Assembly (NCBI RefSeq): GCF_002531825.1
Contig: NZ_NWSX01000036.1
Span: 1-60,446 of the forward strand
Origin: Rhizobium sp. J15
GTDB taxonomy: Bacteria > Pseudomonadota > Alphaproteobacteria > Rhizobiales > Rhizobiaceae
Length of the DNA stretch: 60,446 bases
Reading direction: 5' to 3'
Positions 52,997-60,446 of this stretch are shown here, piece by piece (position 1 is the stretch's first letter; each line of letters opens with the position of its first letter). Made by a program: the position numbers and the translations under genes. Below the pieces are notes generated by a model. It was not told where the DNA came from. It saw only the letters and a program-made list of their open reading frames with translations, and searched no databases.

Positions 52997-53779
52997 CTAG
53001 GAAGGGCAACATAGACCCTTTTTTATCTTGTCATCAACATCCGTTCCCCGAGCCTCCATAACGAAATTTCGCCAGGGGCATCTGTTCGATTTTAGTGCCC
53101 TCGAGGACGGGCCAATGGCTCGATGTGATGAGTGTCCCTTTCCGCTCGGCCGAAACTCATAGTCACATAGCCAGGGAAGAGCAGTGTCGACTCGTCCGTC
53201 GGTCATTGGCTCTGACGTCACCGACAAGGTAATGGAATTCAATGAAACTCCAGGTCCAAAGAATTCTTCCAGCTCGGATGGCTTCACATCTCGGACCGTG
53301 GTCGGATCATTGATGTCGGTAAATGTGATCAGGCGAGGATATTGTTTTGGTGTCAGCCTTTTTGTCTCTGCGATGAGTTGAATTCGATTAAGGGAACGTG
53401 CGTACTCGTCTCGATCAGCTAATCGAGGTGGCGGGCTGGCGAAGAGCGTGACCGCCAGTTCTGTCGCGGCATCGTCAACCAGCGCAAACAGATACTTATT
53501 CGGCGCCACCTCCAATGTAACAGCTTCCCCGGTGAGTTTGTGCGGGCCACCGTGCCCGCCTCCCGAATCGCCGATTCTGAACCATTCAGGTGGCATATCC
53601 CAACTTGCGGCGGTCACCGAACTGCCGGTTACTGTCCCATCAGGAGTCTCAACCGACAGCGTAAGCTTCTGCCGCCAACTCCAGTAGCGGAAGCCAAATA
53701 GGTTTCCCTCCCAATAATAACTGGCCATCGCGCCGAGGATGAGCACTCCAATGATGCTGAATAGCATAAACACCCTCAC
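52997..53779 (-). CDS. Hypothetical membrane-anchored protein, lower GC
   Basis: A 260-residue protein I do not recognise. It begins with one membrane segment (MLFSIIGVLILGAMASYYW), followed by a mixed alpha/beta soluble part with the segments LTLSVETPDGTVTGSS, KYLFALVDDA and LPWLCDY. I start at the GTG at 53779, which has GAGGAG 6 bases before it; an ATG at 53884 is in frame. Base composition is visibly poorer in GC than the neighbours, so it was probably acquired. The last 40 residues look irregular and may be read-out past the original end. Confidence 0.6.
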   Translation of the reverse strand: MRVFMLFSIIGVLILGAMASYYWEGNLFGFRYWSWRQKLTLSVETPDGTVTGSSVTAASWDMPPEWFRIGDSGGGHGGPHKLTGEAVTLEVAPNKYLFALVDDAATELAVTLFASPPPRLADRDEYARSLNRIQLIAETKRLTPKQYPRLITFTDINDPTTVRDVKPSELEEFFGPGVSLNSITLSVTSEPMTDGRVDTALPWLCDYEFRPSGKGHSSHRAIGPSSRALKSNRCPWRNFVMEARGTDVDDKIKKGLCCPS

Positions 53780-54179
53780 TGTGTGCTCCTCTGCAATCAA
53801 ATTAAAGTGGCCCCAATCTACGATCGAAATCTGAATGGAACCGAAATGTAATAGAGGGATGGTCTCTGTGGTGAAGCGCGCCATGAGTCCGTGAATCTCG
53901 ATTTTCTCCTCTCCAATCTGCTGCAGCCTCTCGCGTAACCCAGCGAGCTTCTATGAGTCGGCACGATCCAGCTGATCTCGAAAACGATCGCTCCGTTGTC
54001 CGCGGACAACCGGCTGAATCGACCCTTCTCACATCCGTGTCATGCAGCCGCTGTTGCCGATCAACGTCTCGGTTCGCTGCGCCGTCGCAGGTCGGCGCGG
54101 CGATGAGCTTGATGGGGAGATCTATAGGTCGCCACCCGCTTGTGTGTTAACGTTCGGCGCGGCGTCTTGTGAGGGGGCC
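53780..54179. other. Spacer between hypothetical gene and cyclase gene
   Basis: About 400 bases with no convincing gene. The left part could code for an N-terminal extension of the hypothetical protein. The middle holds the second copy of the 16-bp palindrome and the right part the promoter region of the cyclase gene. Confidence 0.5.
53995..54010. repeat. 16-bp palindrome, copy 2
   Basis: GTTGTCCGCGGACAAC, identical to 52743-52758. It lies 170 bases before the cyclase start and could be an operator or an insertion-related sequence. Confidence 0.7.
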
Positions 54180-55922
54180 ATGGAGAGGAAGCTTGCGGCC
54201 ATCCTTGCGGCTGACGTCGTTGGATATTCGGCGTTGATGGAGCGTGACGAGACCGGGACGTTCGAGCGTCTCGTCGGGCTTCGAAAAGAACTGATCGAGC
54301 CGGAAATCGCGAAGCGGCGCGGCCGTATCTTCAAGCTCATGGGCGATGGGTTGCTCGCCGAGTTCGGCAGCGTTGTCGATGCCGTCGAATGCGCGGTATC
54401 TCTGCAGGGCGCGCTCAAGGAGCGCAACGCGGAGGTGAAGGAGAATGAGCGCCTCGAATTGAGAATAGGGCTCAATCTCGGCGAAGTCATCGTCGATGGC
54501 GACGACTGTTATGGCGATGGCGTCAACGTGTCGGCGCGTTTGCAGCAGCTCGCCGATCCCGGCGGTGTCTGCATCTCCGGCAAAGTCGCGCGTGAGGTCG
54601 AAAAGACGCTCGCCTTCGGGTTTGAGGCGATGGGTGAGCAGCAGGTCAAAAACATTGCCGAGCCGATCACGGTTCACCGTCTCGTGCAGGAAGGGACCTC
54701 CCCGCAGGAACGGCTCTCCAGGCCGCCCGCCCTGCCGAATAAGCCGTCGATAGCCGTGCTGGCCTTTGCGAATATGAGCGGTGATCCTGAGCAGGAGTAT
54801 TTTGCCGATGGGTTGGTCGAGGATGTGATCACCAATCTCTCCAAGATTCCGAGCCTGTTCGTCATCGCGCGAAATTCCACCTTCGCCTACAAATATAGGG
54901 CGACCGATGTCAGGCAGATCGCCAGGGAGCTTGGCGTCCGCTATGTGCTGGAAGGCAGCATCCGGCGCGTGGCAAGCCGGGTGCGCATCAGCGCGCAATT
55001 GATCGAAGGGAAGGATGCCACCCATATCTGGGCCGACAAGTTCGAGGGTGCGGCCGAAGACATTTTCGATTTGCAGGATCAGTTGACCGAGCGCATCGTC
55101 GGGACGCTCGAGCCGACGATCAGGCGTGCGGAGATAGAGCGGGCGCGCCGCAAGCGGCCTGATAGCCTGGACGCCTATGATCTATTCCTTCGCGCATTGC
55201 CGCACAGCTATGCCAACACCCCCGCGGAAACCAACGAAGCATTGCGGCTGCTGGCCGAAGCTTTGCGTCTTGATCCCAACTATGCCGCCGCGCACGGTTA
55301 TGCCGCCTGGGGCTACGAGCAGCGCTTCCTGCGCGGCGGCTTCGATCCCATGGATAGGGCCGCGGCGCTCAGCCACGCCGATGCGGCGCTCGCCACCGGC
55401 TCGGACGATCCGCAGGCTCTGTGCCTCGGAGCCTTCGTCCTCGCCACGATCACCCATGACTACGAGCGTTCGATCAATGCGCTCGACAGGGCTTTGATGC
55501 TGGACGGCAATTCGTCGCTCGCCTACGGGCTGAGCGCGATGGTGCATATGTTCAACGAGACCTATGACCGGTCCCGAGATCACGCATTCAAGGCCCTTCG
55601 GCTCAGTCCGCTCGATCCGATGAACTATCATTCCTATCTCGCATTGGCCTGGGTCAGCCTGTTTACCGGCCGCTTCGAGGATGCCGTGAAATACTCGGCC
55701 CTTGGAATTCAGGTAAATCCGGGTTTCAGCATTCTTCACGCCAGCCTGGTGGCAAGCTACGCCAATCTCGATCGTCTGGAGGCTGCGCGCGCGGCCGCCG
55801 CGCGATTGCTGAAGATTGCGCCGGACTGGACGATAGGCGGTTTCGTGCGAATGGATGTCGTGCGGCCGCAGCTCATGAAGGGGCTGGCGTCGGCGCTGCG
55901 CAAGGCCGGACTTCCGGAATAA
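54180..55922 (+). CDS. Class III adenylate cyclase with TolB-like and TPR domains
   Basis: A 580-residue protein. The N-terminal cyclase domain (about residues 5-165) has the metal aspartates Asp12 (ADVVGYS) and Asp56 (FKLMGDGLLAEF), Lys52 for adenine recognition, and Asn116/Arg120 (GVNVSARLQ) for the transition state, so it looks active on ATP. A TolB-like domain follows (KPSIAVLAFANMSGDPEQEYFADGLVEDV), then about 230 residues of TPR-like helices (LRLDPNYAAAHGYAAWGYE). Rhizobia have many such cyclases of unknown signal. The ATG at 54180 with GAGGGGG is used; the frame is open to 54042. Confidence 0.9.
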   Translation: MERKLAAILAADVVGYSALMERDETGTFERLVGLRKELIEPEIAKRRGRIFKLMGDGLLAEFGSVVDAVECAVSLQGALKERNAEVKENERLELRIGLNLGEVIVDGDDCYGDGVNVSARLQQLADPGGVCISGKVAREVEKTLAFGFEAMGEQQVKNIAEPITVHRLVQEGTSPQERLSRPPALPNKPSIAVLAFANMSGDPEQEYFADGLVEDVITNLSKIPSLFVIARNSTFAYKYRATDVRQIARELGVRYVLEGSIRRVASRVRISAQLIEGKDATHIWADKFEGAAEDIFDLQDQLTERIVGTLEPTIRRAEIERARRKRPDSLDAYDLFLRALPHSYANTPAETNEALRLLAEALRLDPNYAAAHGYAAWGYEQRFLRGGFDPMDRAAALSHADAALATGSDDPQALCLGAFVLATITHDYERSINALDRALMLDGNSSLAYGLSAMVHMFNETYDRSRDHAFKALRLSPLDPMNYHSYLALAWVSLFTGRFEDAVKYSALGIQVNPGFSILHASLVASYANLDRLEAARAAAARLLKIAPDWTIGGFVRMDVVRPQLMKGLASALRKAGLPE

Positions 55923-56396
55923 GGATTCCCGGCCTGACCCTCATCATGCATCGGTCGGATCCAGCCGCTCGGGCGCCAGGGATAGTAGGGGCGGCCGTCC
56001 TGCCGGGGCCATGTTTGTCGTGGATAACGCTATTGCTGACGGACCTCGCCGGCAGCGATATTGATGTGTGCAGGCACTTTTTCGCTTGCCGGAATTCAGG
56101 CCGGATCGCGGTTTTTCGGCAGAATTCCGCCTCCAAGGACCTTGAAAGCGCCAACCGGCAGCTCGGTCGACTTGATTCCTCACGCAGCAGTAACGAAACC
56201 AAAGTCCAATTTTGGTTCCGTACCGTAAATCTATTCCAGCAAAATCAGCAGCTTACAATTTGCAAAACTCTCGCGGTCCCGGCCTGGTCAGGGCGCCGAG
56301 GCCCCTCCCCCGCAGCAAATCTCCGCGAGAAAGCAATGGCTTGCATCCTTTAGCGGCGCCCGGCGTTATCCACGCAGCAAATCGGAGGATAGGGTA
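55923..56396. other. Gene-free stretch of 474 bases
   Basis: No credible gene. AACCAAA (56197-56203) and TTTGGTT (56211-56217) form an inverted repeat in an AT-richer part that may be the promoter region of the YihY gene. Confidence 0.55.
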
Positions 56397-57476
56397 ATGG
56401 CTGATGCGCTCCAGCTCAAGAGGTTCTCCGTCGCCGCGACGGTGATGGCAGCGGCGATTGGTGCGTTTGTCGTGCTGCAGGCAAGGCAGCGCGGGTCGCA
56501 GGGGCTGCCTGCCGCGGCCGGCTGGAGCGGTGACGATCACGGGCGCAGCGCGGCGACCCCCGAGGCCATTCCGATGAGCGGTCTTCGCGACGTGTTCTGG
56601 CGCGTCTTCCATGAAATCCTGCACGACCGCGTCACGCTCATTGCCGCCGGCGTGACCTTCTATCTGCTGCTGGCGATCTTCCCGGCGCTGGCGGCGCTCG
56701 TCTCGCTCTACGGGCTGGTTGCCGATCCCGTCACCATCTCCGAACATCTGCGCGAGCTCGCCATTCTCTTGCCGCCCGGTGCCTTCGATCTTCTCGCCGA
56801 TCAGATCAAGGCGCTCGTCGAAAACCGCGAAAGCACGCTCGGCCTCACCTTCTTCGTCGGTCTCGCCATCGCGCTCTGGAGCACGCACAACGGCACGCTC
56901 GCGATCTTCGACGCGATGAACGTCGCCTATGAGGAGGACGAGAAGCGCAGCCTCGTGCGGCTGAACCTGATCGGCTTCTGTTTCACGCTATGCGCCATCT
57001 TCTTCGCCGTCCTCATGGTGGCGCTGGTCGGCGTGATGCCTGTCGTGCTCTCCTATCTCTGGCTCGACCAGTTCAAGGAGCAGATGGCCCTTCTCTTGAG
57101 ATGGCCGCTGCTGCTGTTCGTGGTGGCGGCGGCCGTCATGCTGGTCAACCGCTTCGGCCCGAGCCGCGAGCCGGCGAGAGTACGGTGGATGACCTGGGGT
57201 GCGGCCCTGACGGCGCTCGCCTGGGCCGCCATGTCGCTCGGCTTCTCCTTCTATCTCGAGCATTTCGCCAATTACAACGCGACCTACGGCGCGCTCGGCG
57301 CGCTGATCGGCTTCCTCATCTGGATCTGGCTTTCCGTCGTCATTCTTATCGTCGGCGCGGAGCTCAACGCCGAGCTGGAGCACCAGACTGCGCGGGACAC
57401 GACGACGGGCCATCCGCTGCCGATGGGCGCGCGCGGCGCCTATGTCGCCGATACTTTGGGCGAGACGGTGAACTGA
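56397..57476 (+). CDS. YihY/BrkB-family inner-membrane protein
   Basis: A 359-residue membrane protein. The N-terminal segment (about residues 10-28) is followed by a polar stretch and then the YihY core with five to six further membrane segments, including VTLIAAGVTFYLLLAIFPALAALVSLYGL, LWSTHNGTLAIFDAMNVAYEEDEKRS and the final GALGALIGFLIWIWLSVVILIVGAELNAELE. Once called a ribonuclease BN, it is now viewed as a membrane protein of unclear role. GGAGGATAGGGTA precedes the ATG. Confidence 0.9.
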   Translation: MADALQLKRFSVAATVMAAAIGAFVVLQARQRGSQGLPAAAGWSGDDHGRSAATPEAIPMSGLRDVFWRVFHEILHDRVTLIAAGVTFYLLLAIFPALAALVSLYGLVADPVTISEHLRELAILLPPGAFDLLADQIKALVENRESTLGLTFFVGLAIALWSTHNGTLAIFDAMNVAYEEDEKRSLVRLNLIGFCFTLCAIFFAVLMVALVGVMPVVLSYLWLDQFKEQMALLLRWPLLLFVVAAAVMLVNRFGPSREPARVRWMTWGAALTALAWAAMSLGFSFYLEHFANYNATYGALGALIGFLIWIWLSVVILIVGAELNAELEHQTARDTTTGHPLPMGARGAYVADTLGETVN

Positions 57477-57545
57477 TGCGCTCTCGGTGACTGCGTTTCG
57501 AATTGATGTATCCTACTTCAGGTTGGTTCGACAGAGGAGACGATC

Positions 57546-58829
57546 ATGACCGCCCCGCATCCTTCCAAAACCCATATCGGCAATCACGCGCTGCATCCCG
57601 AAACGCAGATGCTGAACTACGGCTACGATCCCGAACTCTCGGAAGGGGCGGTCAAGCCGCCGGTATTCCTGACCTCCACCTTCGTCTTCAATACCGCCGA
57701 GGACGGCAAGGATTTCTTCGACTATGTCTCGGGCCGGCGCGAGCCGCCGGCCGGCAAGGGCGCCGGCCTCGTCTATTCGCGCTTCAACCATCCCAACAGC
57801 GAGATCGTCGAGGATCGCCTCGCCGTCTATGAGCGGACGGAAAGCGGCGCGCTGTTTTCCTCAGGCATGGCGGCGATCGCCACGACCCTCTTCGCCTTCG
57901 TGCGGCCGGGCGATGCGATCCTGCATTCGCAGCCGCTCTATGGCGGCACGGAAACCCTGCTGGCAAAGACCTTCCTCAATTTCGGCGTCGCCGCCGTCGG
58001 CTTTGCCGATGGCGTCAGCGAGGGATCGGTGCAGAAGGCGGCGGAGGAGGCGATGACGAAAGGCCGCGTCTCCGTCATCCTGATCGAGACGCCGGCCAAT
58101 CCGACCAACAGCCTGGTCGATGTGGCGATGATCCGCCGTGTCGCCGATGCGATCGGCGCGAAGCAGGGGCATACGCCGATCGTCGTCTGCGACAACACCC
58201 TGCTCGGGCCTGTCTTCCAGCGGCCGATCGAGCATGGCGCGGATATCTCGCTCTATTCGCTGACCAAATATGTCGGCGGCCATTCCGACCTGATCGCCGG
58301 CGCCGTCCTCGGCCGCAAGGCTGTGATCAAGCAGGTCAAGGCGCTGCGCGGCGCGATCGGCACGCAGCTCGATCCGCATTCCTGCTGGATGCTCGGCCGC
58401 TCGCTCGAAACGCTGCAGCTGCGCATGGAGCGGGCCAACAGCAATGCCCGGGCGGTGGCCGATTTCCTGCGCGATCACCCCAAGGTCGAGAGGGTGCATT
58501 ACTTGCCCTATCATGATCCGGACTCGCCGTCCGGGCGCACCTTCGCCGCCCAATGCTCCGGCGCCGGCTCGACCTTCTCCTTCGATATCCGCGGCGGCCA
58601 GGCGGCCTCGTTCAAATTCCTGAATGCGCTGCAGGTCTTCAAGCTCGCCGTCAGCCTGGGCGGCACGGAGTCGCTGGCAAGCCACCCGGCCGCCATGACC
58701 CATTCCGGCGTGCCCGCCGAGATAAGGGAGCGGATCGGCGTGCTGGAATCGACGATCCGCCTGTCGATCGGCATCGAGCATCCGGATGATCTGATCGCCG
58801 ATCTGGAGCTGGCGCTGCAGGCGGCCTGA
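57546..58829 (+). CDS. Cystathionine gamma-synthase / methionine gamma-lyase family enzyme
   Basis: A 427-residue PLP enzyme of the Cys/Met metabolism family. The PLP lysine is Lys241 in YSLTKYVGGHSD, the aspartate holding the pyridine nitrogen is Asp216 (VVCDNT), and YSRFNHPN and SSGMAAIATT complete the active site. It acts in the cytoplasm on sulfur amino acids; cystathionine gamma-synthase, gamma-lyase and methionine gamma-lyase cannot be told apart by eye. It is a single gene with a hairpin terminator after it. Confidence 0.92.
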   Translation: MTAPHPSKTHIGNHALHPETQMLNYGYDPELSEGAVKPPVFLTSTFVFNTAEDGKDFFDYVSGRREPPAGKGAGLVYSRFNHPNSEIVEDRLAVYERTESGALFSSGMAAIATTLFAFVRPGDAILHSQPLYGGTETLLAKTFLNFGVAAVGFADGVSEGSVQKAAEEAMTKGRVSVILIETPANPTNSLVDVAMIRRVADAIGAKQGHTPIVVCDNTLLGPVFQRPIEHGADISLYSLTKYVGGHSDLIAGAVLGRKAVIKQVKALRGAIGTQLDPHSCWMLGRSLETLQLRMERANSNARAVADFLRDHPKVERVHYLPYHDPDSPSGRTFAAQCSGAGSTFSFDIRGGQAASFKFLNALQVFKLAVSLGGTESLASHPAAMTHSGVPAEIRERIGVLESTIRLSIGIEHPDDLIADLELALQAA

Positions 58830-58845
58830 CGCCGCGCGGGGAAAC

Positions 58846-58868
58846 GATGCCCGGCGGCGCCGGGCATC
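58846..58868. terminator. Bidirectional hairpin between convergent genes
   Basis: GATGCCCGG (58846-58854) and CCGGGCATC (58860-58868) form a perfect 9-base stem with a 5-base loop, between the PLP enzyme gene and the convergent cupin gene. No T-run is present. Confidence 0.6.
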
Positions 58869-58877
58869 GCGGGCGGC

Positions 58878-59291
58878 TTACTTGTCGTCGATCGTCAGTT
58901 CTTTCTCTGTGGTGTCCAGCACGAAGACCGCCAGCAGTTTCGCCGGCTCGGTCTTGCTGGCATTGGCGCTGACGCTGTGGTGGTCGCCGGGAAATTCGGA
59001 GAAGCTTTCTCCGGCCTTATAGGTCTTCTCCGGGCCTTCGTTCACGGCGCTGCGGATCGCCCCCTCCAGAACCGTGGCATAGATGAAGGCCGAGTCGGGA
59101 TGGGTATGGCCGGGCGACATGCCGCCGGGCGCATATTCCACCAGCACGGCCTTCATGCTCTTGCCGGGCACATTGGGAAGCTTCTGGTCGTAGACGACGG
59201 TGATTTTCGCTCTGTTGTCCTTGGCCTGCGCTTGCGTGCCGGCCGCCAAGACGAGGGCGAGCGCCGTCGCCGAGATGATCTTTCCGAGCAT
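58878..59291 (-). CDS. Periplasmic cupin-domain protein
   Basis: A 137-residue protein with a signal peptide (about residues 1-23, ending QAQAKD) and one cupin domain: PGGMSPGHTHPDSAFIYATVLEGAI for motif 1 with the metal histidines, and FPGDHHSVSANAS for motif 2. Small exported cupins bind a metal and a small ligand; no activity can be assigned. GGAGGAGACCAGAC precedes the ATG. It is 41 bases downstream of the NAD(P)-binding gene on the same strand and may be cotranscribed with it. Confidence 0.87.
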   Translation of the reverse strand: MLGKIISATALALVLAAGTQAQAKDNRAKITVVYDQKLPNVPGKSMKAVLVEYAPGGMSPGHTHPDSAFIYATVLEGAIRSAVNEGPEKTYKAGESFSEFPGDHHSVSANASKTEPAKLLAVFVLDTTEKELTIDDK

Positions 59292-59332
59292 GTCTGGTCT
59301 CCTCCGTTGATGGGACAGGTGCCGCTTTGCGA

Positions 59333-60097
59333 TCAGGCACTCTTCTTCTGGGGCGGCTGCTGGCTCAGCCAGTCCTCGAAGCGGATCCGGCCGAGCCGCG
59401 CATTGGCGCCGGCCACGAGCGAGTCGTCCTCGAGTTCGACGCCGAAATAGCGGGCGTGCGGATCGGTCACCACCTGGCGCGGATCGTTCGTCGCTTTGAA
59501 CAGGCGCGTCACGATCTCGGTGAGGCGGATCTTCTCCGGCCCGCCGATTTCGATCGTGCCGTTGACGGGTGCTGCAAGCGCCACGTCGGCCATGACGTCG
59601 GCAACGTCGTCCGAGGCGATCGGCTGCAGATAGGCCGGCGACAGATGCGCGGTCTGGCCGAGCGTGTTGGATTGGGCGATCCCGGCCATGAACTCGTGGA
59701 ACTGCGTGGAGTGCACGATCGTATAGGGAATGCCGGAGCCCTTGATCAGCTGTTCCTGCGCCATCTTGGCGCGCATGTAGCCGCTGCCCTGCAGCCGCTC
59801 CATGCCGACGATCGAAAGCGCAATATGATGCTTCACACCGGCGTCAGTCCCTGCCTTCAGCAGGTTGCGGCCTGAGGTCTGGAAGAATTCGAGAACCGCC
59901 TTGTCCTCGAAGGAGGGCGAGTTCGCGAGGTCGAGCACCACTTGAGCGCCCGCCAGCGCTTCGGCCAGACCCTTGCCGGTAATGGTGTCGACGCCCGAAT
60001 TCGGCGAGGCGGCCAGAACCTCATGCCCCTTCTTGCGCAATCTCTCCACGGTCTTCGAGCCGATGAGGCCGGTGCCGCCGATAATGACGATCTTCAT
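59333..60097 (-). CDS. NmrA/atypical SDR NAD(P)-binding protein
   Basis: A 254-residue Rossmann-fold protein starting MKIVIIGGTGLIGS with the GGTGxIG dinucleotide motif (7-13). It lacks the YxxxK pair of classical short-chain dehydrogenases in an obvious place, as in NmrA/atypical SDR sensors and reductases. AAGGAGACTATCC precedes the ATG at 60097; the frame is open to 60187. It is upstream of the cupin gene on the same strand. Substrate unknown. Confidence 0.88.
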   Translation of the reverse strand: MKIVIIGGTGLIGSKTVERLRKKGHEVLAASPNSGVDTITGKGLAEALAGAQVVLDLANSPSFEDKAVLEFFQTSGRNLLKAGTDAGVKHHIALSIVGMERLQGSGYMRAKMAQEQLIKGSGIPYTIVHSTQFHEFMAGIAQSNTLGQTAHLSPAYLQPIASDDVADVMADVALAAPVNGTIEIGGPEKIRLTEIVTRLFKATNDPRQVVTDPHARYFGVELEDDSLVAGANARLGRIRFEDWLSQQPPQKKSA

Positions 60098-60446
60098 GGA
60101 TAGTCTCCTTGTCCGCTGTGAGGTTTTCCTCTGTTGACTGGAAGATGGCTGCCGAAATCGCCTCCTCGGCGAGGCAGGCAATTTCATCGGTATGGGCCCT
60201 CACCGCGCGAAATTCCGGTTGCGGGCGGTCGCCACCGATGCGCAGGAGAATGCGCCGGATCGCAGCGGCGAACCATTCTCCCTGCGTCGCTGTCACCCTA
60301 TGCGAAGGCAGTAGGGCGGCTGGCCCTGCGGTCGGAAACGTCTTGCGGAAATGGAGGAGACCTGCGTCGAAAGGCATCGCGAGGGACGGAGGCAGGGCGG
60401 CTTGGTCTCTTCTCCCCTCGGGGAGAGCGACTGTCTTCGTTGTCAA
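60098..60446. other. Right-end stretch without a convincing gene
   Basis: An open frame runs on the minus strand from the window edge to 60021, but it has no ribosome site, starts inside a repeat-like palindrome (TCTCCCC-TC-GGGGAGA, 60411-60426) and overlaps the SDR gene by 77 bases. A gene entering from beyond the window cannot be ruled out. Confidence 0.5.

Noticed and set aside
60021..60446. Minus-strand ORF of 141 codons at the right edge
   Set aside because: It has no ribosome site, begins in a repeat-like palindrome, and overlaps the well-supported SDR gene by 77 bases. It was kept only as an uncertain stretch.

Overview
The window is GC-rich chromosomal or large-plasmid DNA from an alphaproteobacterium, most likely Rhizobium (R. 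etli / R. leguminosarum group). This rests on several signs: dense ABC and TRAP sugar/acid uptake operons with FadR/GntR and LacI regulators, several divergent Crp/Fnr-like proteins, an EcfG-like sigma factor, HisKA_2 kinase signalling, and abundant palindromic intergenic repeats of the rhizobial type. I saw no tRNA, rRNA, CRISPR array, transposase or replication origin.

Layout. (1) 33-6302, minus strand: an acid-sugar operon with an LDH2-family dehydrogenase, a FadR/GntR regulator, a TRAP transporter (DctP, DctQ, DctM) and an L-idonate 5-dehydrogenase-like enzyme. (2) 6370-13796: a signalling cluster with four Crp/Fnr-like regulators, a PAS-PAS-HisKA_2 kinase interrupted by one in-frame TGA, a degenerate receiver protein and several small proteins. 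Several intergenic regions carry GGAAC-N18/19-TT motifs typical of EcfG/RpoE2 promoters. (3) 14011-17704: a GntR regulator and a polar amino-acid ABC transporter behind a full-consensus sigma-54 promoter. (4) 17834-19121: an EcfG-like sigma factor and a YciF-type ferritin-like protein. (5) 19185-25170: a LacI-controlled ABC importer with a cytoplasmic GH32 beta-fructosidase. (6) 25226-27870: an ABC exporter and a small exported protein.

(7) 28034-48664 is the most interesting part. It is a D-apiose locus: a GntR regulator, a RuBisCO-like decarboxylase (OiaX), OiaK kinase, two tetrulose-phosphate isomerases (LerI, DerI), ApnO, a CUT2 monosaccharide ABC transporter with a DUF2291 lipoprotein, ApsD, ApnL, separate DhaK- and DhaL-type subunits, a CUT1 oligosaccharide ABC transporter and a signal-less apiosidase-like glycosidase. 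Read together, the genes describe import of an apiose-containing plant glycoside, release of apiose in the cytoplasm, and conversion apiose -> apionolactone -> apionate -> 3-oxo-isoapionate -> its 4-phosphate -> L-erythrulose 1-phosphate -> D-erythrulose 4-phosphate -> D-erythrose 4-phosphate. A shared 19-bp sequence stands before each of the three transcription blocks and is the likely operator of the GntR regulator.

(8) 48783-51565: an NrtR-like Nudix regulator divergent from an SPFH protein and a NAD-kinase-like protein, with two tandem TTAGT-N11-ACTAA sites between them. (9) 51566-60446: a GFA-family protein, a lower-GC hypothetical membrane protein bracketed by two copies of a 16-bp palindrome, an adenylate cyclase with TPRs, a YihY membrane protein, a PLP sulfur-amino-acid enzyme, a periplasmic cupin and an NAD(P)-binding protein.

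A family of double-hairpin repeats (17723, 40901, 44139, 48681) lies at gene ends. In two cases the repeat supplies the stop codon of the neighbouring gene, and in one it encodes the last residues of ApnL. All functions are inferred from the sequence by eye; no database search was run.
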